Source of the DNA: Ascidiimonas sp046199005
GTDB taxonomy: Bacteria > Bacteroidota > Bacteroidia > Flavobacteriales > Flavobacteriaceae
Length of the DNA: 64,000 bases
NCBI GenBank assembly: GCA_046199005.1
Contig: CP176050.1
Location: 434,001 to 498,000 of the forward strand
Direction of reading: 5' to 3'
In this document: one piece after another, positions 56,975 to 64,000 of the stretch
Numbering within the stretch: the stretch's first letter is position 1
Layout of the letters: each line of letters starts with the position of its first letter
Notes under the pieces: generated by a model
What the model saw: only the letters and a program-made list of their open reading frames with translations
Databases searched by the model: none
What the model was told of the DNA's origin: nothing
Program-made: the position numbers and the translations under genes

Positions 56975-58444
56975 CTATTTAAGTTGAAATTCGGGTTCTT
57001 TACTTATATGCAGTAATAACTGGAGTACCTGATAGGGCGCACTTTCCCAGTAGAGATTCCAGGAGTTGTCTTCGTAATAATTATCAGGAACATCGCTTTT
57101 GAAAACATCGGTTGCTACTTCATAATCCAGATCTGTCAGTAGTCCCTTAGGGACTATCGCATCTACAATTTCACGGGTAACATAATAAGGGTCTGTATTA
57201 TCACCAGCCAGCGCCAGTGCGAATGCCCGAAATTGCTCCTGATCGACGTTCCAGTTATGATATATAAACCACTCCATAATAGACCAGCGACCAATAAGAG
57301 CGTTGGCACTTATCCAATTTCGATTTCGGCGCCATCCAGCGACGTCTACAGGATTAAAAAGGCTTTGACCGATCAATCCATTAAAGTAGATCATACTTTC
57401 AAGTATCATATCGTCGTACTGAAATGAAGTTTCATTAATAAAGTCTAAGATAACGTCGTATGGACTTTTAATGATGACCCCTATAGATTCGTCATCAAAA
57501 AAATGTTCACTTTTAAAGAGTTGTCGCAGTACAGGTGCTATTTCCCAGTTTGCTGTAATAAAAGTAGCTGCCATTTCATTAATGATCGCGTCTGGTGCTT
57601 CGGGATGAACGAAAAATGTATAGAGTTTTCTACAGATAAAATCGGCTATTTCATTTTGCCTTTGGGTAAAGAGAATTTCGATAACATCGTCATACCCCCA
57701 GGCACCGGTCTGACCAAAAATAGTCTTCGTTCCTGGGTCAAATTGGGTGGGTTCAAAAATAAAGCCGCTAAACCAATCGTCTTCTATAGCACGTCTTACG
57801 TATCCCGTTAAGGCTCGTGAAGTCTCAATAATATCCTGCTCCGTATATCCGTTACCTTCTCCAAGCGTAAAAAGCTCGTAGAGCTCTCGTGCATAATTTT
57901 CGTTAGGTCTGTTTCTTCGGTTACGGTTTCCATCCAGATACCGCAGCATAGCATTAGTAAGACCTATTTCACGCGTAAATTCTTTAAAGTTACCAAGAGC
58001 GTGTTCCTGTAATTTGTTGGTGTACCCATAAAGAAAACCGGGAACATCGTATACATTTAATTCTGTTACAAAGTGATTGCTCCAGAAAAAACTCAAACGA
58101 TCTCTCAGTGAATTGTCAATTAATGCTCGCGTGTAGGTTAGGGCCCACGTTTCTCTTTGAGCTCGTACCATTTCTCCTCTTAGATCATCGTCTTGTGGAT
58201 AATTCACGAGTGTCCAGTTAGCCCATTCGGGCGCAGGGGTAGGGGGCAGGTTGATTGCCTGATCTATGATCTCATCTACAAGTTCGCCAGGATTTCTGGA
58301 GAGGGCAGCATTAATAGTTTCGACAGAAGCACTAAAACCAATGCGTCTGTATAAATGATGTATTCTGGCAATATCCCAAGGTTTATCTGCCGTAGGTACA
58401 TAGGGATCCAGTGTGGAAGTATTGCAATTTTCAAGTATTTCCAT
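56975..58444 (-). CDS. DUF1800 family protein
   Basis: A 489-residue protein, no evident signal peptide. Motifs are IHHLYRRIGFSASVETINAA, LSFFWSNHFVT, YARELYELFTLGEGNGYTEQ and PVDVAGWRRNRNWISANAL, matching DUF1800. It lies first in the DUF1800-DUF1501 operon. Function unknown; the pair is probably exported as one surface system. Confidence 0.88.
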   Translation of the reverse strand: MEILENCNTSTLDPYVPTADKPWDIARIHHLYRRIGFSASVETINAALSRNPGELVDEIIDQAINLPPTPAPEWANWTLVNYPQDDDLRGEMVRAQRETWALTYTRALIDNSLRDRLSFFWSNHFVTELNVYDVPGFLYGYTNKLQEHALGNFKEFTREIGLTNAMLRYLDGNRNRRNRPNENYARELYELFTLGEGNGYTEQDIIETSRALTGYVRRAIEDDWFSGFIFEPTQFDPGTKTIFGQTGAWGYDDVIEILFTQRQNEIADFICRKLYTFFVHPEAPDAIINEMAATFITANWEIAPVLRQLFKSEHFFDDESIGVIIKSPYDVILDFINETSFQYDDMILESMIYFNGLIGQSLFNPVDVAGWRRNRNWISANALIGRWSIMEWFIYHNWNVDQEQFRAFALALAGDNTDPYYVTREIVDAIVPKGLLTDLDYEVATDVFKSDVPDNYYEDNSWNLYWESAPYQVLQLLLHISKEPEFQLK

Positions 58445-58715
58445 AAGACTTTAGGGCGTAAGTTTTGTCTAATATATTAAAAATTAGCAGATTATGCATA
58501 TTTTGACTTGTATTAAACGTTTCTCATGCTAAAAATAGTATTTTAGAGAGATAAATTTTTCTATCCTTAATAAGCTATATAATATACGCTTCGAAAAGGT
58601 GTCTTGGATTATGCAGCAGTGTTAAATTAAGGGAAACCGTAGGCAACGGCGATGGATTATTAAAACATCACTCTTGAAAAACGTCAGGAAATTTTCTAAA
58701 TATTGATTTTATCAG

Positions 58716-59075
58716 ATGGCTCAACATAATGAATTAGGAAAGAAGGCAGAAACATTGGCTTGTGACTACCTGTTAAACAAAGGGTATGCCATATTAGAAC
58801 GAAACTTCATCTATGATCATGCAGAGGTCGATATTATTGCTCGAAAAGATAAAACCGTCGTTTGTGTTGAGGTAAAAGCCAGAAGTACGGCTGAATTTGG
58901 TAATCCTCAGGACTTCATAAATACGAAAAAAATCAAATTGCTGGTGAAGGCCATGAACGAATACGTGAGTAGTTTGGAGGATGATGTAGAAGTAAGGTTT
59001 GATATCATTGCAATTCTTCATGTAAAAAATGCATTTTCTATAGAACATTTGGAAGATGCGTTCTATCATTTTTAA
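58716..59075 (+). CDS. yraN: YraN family (UPF0102) endonuclease-like protein
   Basis: A 119-residue protein: LGKKAETLACDYLLNKGYAI, then EVDIIARKDKTVVCVEVKAR and NPQDFINTKKIKLLVKA, with the Asp...Glu-x-Lys of the PD-(D/E)xK nuclease fold. Length and motifs fit UPF0102. The biological role of the family is unclear; Holliday-junction-like activity has been proposed. Repeat copy C follows downstream. Confidence 0.85.
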   Translation: MAQHNELGKKAETLACDYLLNKGYAILERNFIYDHAEVDIIARKDKTVVCVEVKARSTAEFGNPQDFINTKKIKLLVKAMNEYVSSLEDDVEVRFDIIAILHVKNAFSIEHLEDAFYHF

Positions 59076-59129
59076 TTTTTTTCAACTCTTTGTTTTATTT
59101 AAAACAAAATGTGTTATTTTTACAATGAA

Positions 59130-59231
59130 GTAAACAGCTTCAGGGCAAATCCATGAAGCATTTGCTTGAAACAAACGTTGAATTTCGAGGTAAGCCTTGG
59201 GGATATTAGATTCTTTGGCCGTGCCAATAAA
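59130..59231 (+). repeat. Dispersed repeat, copy C
   Basis: This 102-bp copy starts GTAAACAGCTT and ends GCCAATAAA. It aligns with copies A and B with a one-base insertion. It has the hairpin TTGGC-CGT-GCCAA but a degenerate version of the CGAGGC stem. It ends 12 bp before the start of the ACT-like gene, as copy A ends 6 bp before the WG gene. Confidence 0.75.
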
Positions 59232-59243
59232 ATTTTGTGAATT

Positions 59244-59903
59244 ATGAAAACCATTTCATCTGTGGTTGAGACCTATATTAAGTCAAAGCCATTTCTTCAA
59301 AGCGCATTGTCTCAAGGTATTATTAATCTCACCTCATTATCGCGCATTATCAAACCCGAAATCGAAGAACACTTGGGTAAGGAGGTACGCAATGGAGCGG
59401 TGGTCATGGCACTCAAGAGGTTATCGGATGATCTTGAATTCAGGGCTACTCACAAAATTGTAAAAACATTAAAAAATATTGGAGAGATCACTGTAAGATC
59501 TTCTCTTAATGACTATACATTTAAAATTTCCGATACACTACTTCAAAATATGGCATTGCTAATTACTAAAATAGAGGATAATAAGAATGCTTTTTATACT
59601 TCTTCTCGTGGAGTAAATGAAACAACCATTGTAGTAAGTAATAATGTTGCTGCTGAGGTAGAAGACGTTTTCAGGAACGAAATGCTTATCGAAAAACTGG
59701 AAAATGTATCATCGATTACGGTAAAGCTGCCCAAGGAAAATGTTTCGATACCAGGTATTTATTATTTTATTTTTCAACGCTTGTCCTGGGAAGGAGTAAA
59801 TATTTACGAAGTGATTTCGACCACCTACGAATTTACTATTCTGGTTAGCGAAGATCAAATAGATAAAGCATTTAAAGTGATTAAAGACCTTAAATCTATC
59901 TAG
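59244..59903 (+). CDS. ACT-domain-like protein (often labelled aspartate kinase in flavobacteria)
   Basis: A 219-residue protein. The C-terminal half (VSSITVKLPKENVSIPGIYY, FIFQRLSWEGVNIYEVISTT and YEFTILVSEDQIDKAFKVIK) has the beta-alpha-beta pattern of an ACT regulatory domain. There is no amino-acid-kinase domain, so it is not an aspartate kinase itself despite homologues being so named. It may sense an amino acid. It ends 9 bp from the convergent mfd gene. Confidence 0.7.
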   Translation: MKTISSVVETYIKSKPFLQSALSQGIINLTSLSRIIKPEIEEHLGKEVRNGAVVMALKRLSDDLEFRATHKIVKTLKNIGEITVRSSLNDYTFKISDTLLQNMALLITKIEDNKNAFYTSSRGVNETTIVVSNNVAAEVEDVFRNEMLIEKLENVSSITVKLPKENVSIPGIYYFIFQRLSWEGVNIYEVISTTYEFTILVSEDQIDKAFKVIKDLKSI

Positions 59904-59912
59904 ACAACGCTA

Positions 59913-62900
59913 TTACAGCGACACGTTCTCGGTATCTTTTACGAACGGGCGAAGTGTTTGCAAAGCTTTGTTGACCGATCTAATTTCTTCAAATGTAAGT
60001 AATAAACGCAGCCCGTTTCTGGTTTGCTTTTCCTTTAGACGGCATTTCTCCGGATGTTGTTGCACGTATTTTACAATAGCTCCGAAAGACTTGCTTTGAT
60101 AGAATCCGCTTTGCTGGTCTGAAATGAAATAGCCGATCATCTTTCCTTTTTTCAGTACGATTTTTTCAAGCCCCATTTTGGTAGCGATCCACTTAATGCG
60201 TACGCTGTTCAAAAGGTCCAGAGCCTGCACCGGAAGCGGACCAAACCGATCTTTCAAATTCATTTCATAAGCATATAAAGCTTCTTCGTCTTTTAATTTG
60301 CTTAGCTCATTGTAAAGGTTTAGTCGTTCAGAGATATTGTTTATGTAATCATCAGGAAACAGTAATTGGAAATCAGTATCGATCTGCGTGTCTTTTAGAT
60401 ATACTTTTTGATCTTCGTTTCCGTCATCATAAAGTTCTTTGAATTCATTTTCTTTAAGTTCTTCAATGGCTTCATTCAGGATTTTCTGGTACGTTTCAAA
60501 TCCAATTTCATTTATGAATCCGCTTTGCTCACCACCAAGAAGGTCACCTGCACCTCTAATCTCAAGATCTTTCATCGCAATATTAAATCCACTTCCTAAT
60601 TCGGTGAACTGTTCAAGTGCCTGAATACGTTTTCTCGCATCATCGGTCATCGCAGAATAAGGTGGAGTAATAAAATAACAAAAGGCTTTTTTATTGCTAC
60701 GACCTACACGACCTCTCATTTGATGAAGGTCTGAAAGCCCAAAATTATTTGCATTATTTATAAAAATAGTATTGGCGTTTGGTACATCTAGACCGCTTTC
60801 TACAATACTGGTGGATACCAAAACGTCAAATTCGCCATTCATGAAAGCTAGCATAAGTTTCTCCAGCTTTTTTCCATCCATTTGACCGTGACCGATCCCG
60901 ATACGTGCATCAGGGACCAGACGCTGAATCATTCCGGCTACCTCTTTGATATTCTCAATACGATTGTGGATAAAAAATACTTGTCCACCACGCTGAATTT
61001 CATAATTGACAGCATCCCGGATGCTTTCTTCGCCAAATCGTATAACGTGACTTTCTATGGGATACCGGTTAGGTGGCGGCGTTGTTATTACCGAAAGATC
61101 CCTTGCTGCCATCAAACTAAACTGAAGCGTCCTAGGGATTGGAGTAGCCGTGAGCGTGAGAACATCAACATTCTCTTTTAAGGTCTTTAGTTTTTCTTTT
61201 ACTGCCACGCCAAACTTTTGTTCTTCATCGACCACTAGCAATCCCAGATCTTTAAATTTTACATTTGGATTTACCAATTGATGCGTACCAATAATAATAT
61301 CTACCTGACCTTGTTCAAGACGCTCAAGTGTCTCTCTTTTTTCTTTAGCAGTTCTAAAACGGTTAATATATTCAACGGCTACAGGAAAATCTTGCAAACG
61401 TTCTGTAAAGGTTTTGTAATGTTGAAAGGCAAGAATTGTAGTAGGTACCAGAACAGCGACCTGCTTGCCGTTGTCTACTGCTTTAAATGCCGCCCTAATA
61501 GCTACTTCTGTTTTTCCAAAACCTACGTCGCCGCACACCAGTCTATCCATCGGGCGCTCGCTCTCCATGTCTGCTTTAATGTCTTCGGTCGCCTTGCTTT
61601 GATCTGGTGTATCTTCGTATAAAAAGGATGCCTCTAACTCTGTTTGTAAATAGCTGTCTGGTAAATATTGATAACCTTTCTTAGTTTTGCGTTTTGCATA
61701 GAGCTTAATAAGGCTGAAGGCGATTTCTTTAACACGGCTTTTTGTTTTTTGCTTAAGGTTTTTCCAGGCACTACTACCTAATTTGTAGATCTTTGGAGGC
61801 TTGCCATCTTTACCATTGTATTTGGTGATCTTATGAAGGGAGTGAATACTAACGTATAAAATATCCCGGTCACCGTAGATTAATTTGATCGCTTCCTGTT
61901 TTTTGCCTTCCACCTCTATTTTCTGGAGTCCGCCAAACTTTCCGATCCCATGGTCAATATGAGTAACATAGTCTCCCACTTCCAGATTGGTAAGTTCTTT
62001 TAAGGTAATGGCCTGTTTTTTCGCATAACCATTTTTTAAATGAAATTTGTGATAGCGTTCAAAGATTTGATGATCTGTATAGCAAACAATTTTATTCAGC
62101 GGATCGACAAAACCCTGATACATCGAAAAAACAAGGGTTTTATAAGGTACAGCCTCTTCCATTTCTTCAAAAATATCATGAAACCTTTTTGCCTGTTGCT
62201 CGCTTACACATGCAATGTAATTTGTAAATCCTTTGGTTTTGTTTTCTCTGAGATTAGCAATCAATAAATCAAACTGTTTGTTAAAGGAAGGCTGTGGTTG
62301 TGTTTCAAAATTGAGAATCCCTTCTGTGTTTTTAAATGCTGTTTCAGATGCATTGTTCGCTTTTGTTCCAGAGAAAATACCATTTCCGATCTCTACCAGT
62401 GTAAAATCCAGTAATTGCCTTTTCAATAATGCCGTATCACAAAAAAGCTCTTCCGGGGTGGCGTGCTTTATTTCTTTAGACAGTTTTTCAAAGGCTTCTT
62501 TTGCTTTCTGGAATAACTTATCGGTCCTGTCTAGCAAAAAATCTGTATTTCTGGCAAAAATGATGGTTTTGTCCGCTATATATTTAAGAAAACTTTCTCT
62601 TGACTCCTCTAACAGTTTGTTTTCAACATTAGGGATAAGACTTATTTTTTTAGTAAGATTGATAGAGAGTTGTGTTTCTACATCGAACGTTCTTATACTG
62701 TCTACTTCATCCCCAAAAAACTCTATTCTATAGGGTTCGTCATGGGAAAAAGAAAAGACATCGACAATACCACCACGAACAGAGAATTCTCCTGGTTCGC
62801 TTACAAAATCTACTCTTTGAAATCGATATTCAAAAAGTACTTCATTAATAAAGTCTAAAGAAACGGTATCACCCACCTGAATTTTCAGGGTGTTTTTTTC

Positions 62901-63314
62901 CAGCTCTTTTCGGGTAACCACTTTTTCAAAAAGCGCATCTGGATAGGTAACAATGACTGCAGGCTTTTTTCTGGAGTTGATTCGATTAAGTACCTCTGCC
63001 CTCAAAAGTACGTTTGCATTATCGGTTTCTTCTATTTGATAGGGTCTGCGGTAGCTACCGGGATAGAAAAGTACCTGTTGATCCCCGAGTAGCTGTTCCA
63101 GATCGTTTAAATAATAGGCTGCTTCTTCTTTATCGTTTAAAATGATCAGAAAAGGAAGGTCAGCCGTCCTAAATGCATTGGCGATTACTAAGGATAGAGA
63201 AGATCCTACAAGGCCTTTTACCTGAATTTTATTTTGCGAAATGGCAATAGCTTCCACCAGTTTTTGCTGTGGCAAAGACTGTGGAAAAAAATCCCGGAGC
63301 GTGTTAATGGTCAA
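59913..63314 (-). CDS. mfd: Transcription-repair coupling factor
   Basis: About 1133 residues if read from TTG 63314; the frame opens at 63362, but the first 16 codons hold a promoter (-33 TTG and -7 TATCTTTG). Domains in order are a UvrB-like N-terminus, an RNA-polymerase-interaction (CarD-like) domain (EVGDYVTHIDHGIGKFGGLQ), a superfamily 2 helicase with Walker A CGDVGFGKTEVA, DEEQ box VVDEEQKFG and TATPIPRTL, and a C-terminal TRCF domain. Mfd removes stalled polymerase and recruits UvrA to DNA damage. Start codon is uncertain; the product is not. Confidence 0.93.
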   Translation of the reverse strand: MTINTLRDFFPQSLPQQKLVEAIAISQNKIQVKGLVGSSLSLVIANAFRTADLPFLIILNDKEEAAYYLNDLEQLLGDQQVLFYPGSYRRPYQIEETDNANVLLRAEVLNRINSRKKPAVIVTYPDALFEKVVTRKELEKNTLKIQVGDTVSLDFINEVLFEYRFQRVDFVSEPGEFSVRGGIVDVFSFSHDEPYRIEFFGDEVDSIRTFDVETQLSINLTKKISLIPNVENKLLEESRESFLKYIADKTIIFARNTDFLLDRTDKLFQKAKEAFEKLSKEIKHATPEELFCDTALLKRQLLDFTLVEIGNGIFSGTKANNASETAFKNTEGILNFETQPQPSFNKQFDLLIANLRENKTKGFTNYIACVSEQQAKRFHDIFEEMEEAVPYKTLVFSMYQGFVDPLNKIVCYTDHQIFERYHKFHLKNGYAKKQAITLKELTNLEVGDYVTHIDHGIGKFGGLQKIEVEGKKQEAIKLIYGDRDILYVSIHSLHKITKYNGKDGKPPKIYKLGSSAWKNLKQKTKSRVKEIAFSLIKLYAKRKTKKGYQYLPDSYLQTELEASFLYEDTPDQSKATEDIKADMESERPMDRLVCGDVGFGKTEVAIRAAFKAVDNGKQVAVLVPTTILAFQHYKTFTERLQDFPVAVEYINRFRTAKEKRETLERLEQGQVDIIIGTHQLVNPNVKFKDLGLLVVDEEQKFGVAVKEKLKTLKENVDVLTLTATPIPRTLQFSLMAARDLSVITTPPPNRYPIESHVIRFGEESIRDAVNYEIQRGGQVFFIHNRIENIKEVAGMIQRLVPDARIGIGHGQMDGKKLEKLMLAFMNGEFDVLVSTSIVESGLDVPNANTIFINNANNFGLSDLHQMRGRVGRSNKKAFCYFITPPYSAMTDDARKRIQALEQFTELGSGFNIAMKDLEIRGAGDLLGGEQSGFINEIGFETYQKILNEAIEELKENEFKELYDDGNEDQKVYLKDTQIDTDFQLLFPDDYINNISERLNLYNELSKLKDEEALYAYEMNLKDRFGPLPVQALDLLNSVRIKWIATKMGLEKIVLKKGKMIGYFISDQQSGFYQSKSFGAIVKYVQQHPEKCRLKEKQTRNGLRLLLTFEEIRSVNKALQTLRPFVKDTENVSL

Positions 63315-63332
63315 CGCATATAAATTTTGAGA

Positions 63333-63362
63333 CAAAGATACATATCGGATAGTTGTTGGCAA
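63333..63362 (-). promoter_or_regulatory. Bacteroidota-type promoter of mfd
   Basis: On the minus strand TTG (63362-63360) is followed after 19 bp by TATCTTTG (63340-63333), a perfect match to both elements. The predicted transcription start near 63326 allows a 10-15 nt leader before TTG 63314. Confidence 0.7.
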
Positions 63363-63479
63363 AACAGGATAATGAAAACATAAAGTAAGTAAATACTAAT
63401 TTAATATAAGAAAAAACGTACAAAACAATATTTATTATTACATTCGTTAATCATTTTGAAAAAAAGAAAAAAATTTATC

Positions 63480-64000
63480 ATGAAAAAATCACTACTCCTC
63501 TTTCGGAAACTACCAATTGTTTTGGTTTGTATTAATCTTTTATGTACAAATTTTTTGATGGCTCAGTCTGCCGGACAGGTAGTAGATCCTTCTACTGGGT
63601 CACCATGGAGTGACTTACCCTCTTACAGCATTTGGAATTTTACGATACCTGGTACCAATGGGAGTAATAATAGCGTAGGTACCTGGAATGTAACCGAATA
63701 CAGTACAGGCTGGCGAATTACATTCACCGGCGAATATTTGATCTATGCTGCCCGTATATGGCAGGGGGCTGGCAGGGTTTCACAACTTATAGGTAAAGAA
63801 GCAGACATTGAGTATGTGGCACTTACTAGTTGGGGTTCAAATTATGGATCAAAGGATAAATTTGCTGTGGGGATGAGCATCCCCAAAAGCAATAACTCTG
63901 GTACTTCTGAGCGTTTAACCTATTTGAATTCCAAGCCTACGAGTGATCAGTACGCCCTGGTTACCTGCGGGCGTCCGGGATGCAATCAGTATGATACACC
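63480..64000 (+). CDS. Secreted protein, N-terminal part (continues past window)
   Basis: An open frame from ATG 63480 continues past the right edge. The first 29 residues are a signal peptide (MKKSLLLFRKLPIVLVCIN, cut near LMAQ). The visible mature part (SYSIWNFTIPGTNGSNNSVG, WRITFTGEYLIYAARIWQG) is Ser/Gly/Thr-rich beta sequence, as in large surface or adhesin proteins. A T9SS tail cannot be judged because the end is outside the window. Confidence 0.75.
   Translation, partial: MKKSLLLFRKLPIVLVCINLLCTNFLMAQSAGQVVDPSTGSPWSDLPSYSIWNFTIPGTNGSNNSVGTWNVTEYSTGWRITFTGEYLIYAARIWQGAGRVSQLIGKEADIEYVALTSWGSNYGSKDKFAVGMSIPKSNNSGTSERLTYLNSKPTSDQYALVTCGRPGCNQYDT

Noticed and set aside
59244..59903. Aspartate kinase
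   Set aside because: Only ACT-like sequence is present; the kinase domain is absent.

Overview
The window is chromosomal DNA from a member of the Bacteroidota, most likely a marine Flavobacteriaceae species. The support is AT-rich intergenic DNA, promoters of the Bacteroidota type (TTG, then TAnnTTTG), type IX secretion (T9SS) C-terminal sorting domains, many lipoproteins with a short SxC lipobox, LytS/LytTR and TPR-kinase signalling, and families typical of the group (DUF1501/DUF1800 pair, DUF4270, DUF4907, BNR/sortilin-like giants, GNAT-nitrilase fusion). No species is claimed.

Layout. 1-2786 (minus): small lipoprotein, TPR histidine kinase and LuxR-type regulator. 3160-5007: a membrane protein preceded by tandem 11-bp repeats, then a lipoprotein. 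5153-14086 (plus): a dense eight-gene cluster with two esterases, an M17 aminopeptidase, three ATP-grasp-type proteins, a GCS2-type carboxylate-amine ligase and a class I glutamine-amidotransferase-like protein. This looks like a pathway for an unidentified amide- or peptide-linked metabolite. 14083-14871: a dispersed repeat and a WG-repeat secreted protein whose signal peptide is broken by a T9 tract. 14877-16957: ECF sigma factor and a predicted anti-sigma/outer-membrane-barrel fusion. 17210: tRNA-Arg(CCT). 17690-19832: NHL-propeller lipoprotein and an AraC-type membrane regulator. 20039-22063: CDP-alcohol phosphatidyltransferase, a decayed membrane-protein gene carrying a second repeat copy, and a sugar-epimerase-like dehydrogenase. 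22326-28355: secreted proteins including a 1403-residue T9SS cargo. 28404-38532 (mostly minus): TPR protein, SDR protein, M28 peptidase, CBS protein, BNR giant, GNAT-nitrilase fusion. 38710: short SSB. 39124-47592 (minus): six-gene RND efflux and envelope operon. 47814-52195 (plus): outer-membrane protein, Kelch lipoprotein, DUF4907, LytS kinase, LytTR regulator and a short gene for a double-glycine-leader, six-cysteine peptide. 52192-58444 (minus): HDAC-like deacetylase, methionyl-tRNA synthetase and the DUF1501/DUF1800 pair. 58716-63314: YraN, third repeat copy, ACT-like protein and Mfd. 63480 onward: start of a secreted protein cut by the window edge.

The strongest candidates for something undescribed are (i) the 58-residue peptide at 52019-52195, with a leader ending LSKEEQRKITGG and a cystine-knot-like C-x7-C-x4-CC-x4-C-x11-C core, just downstream of a LytS/LytTR pair; (ii) the amidoligase cluster at 5153-14086; and (iii) a 101-bp dispersed repeat present three times, one copy lying inside a broken gene. 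All functions are read from sequence by eye; no database search was run.
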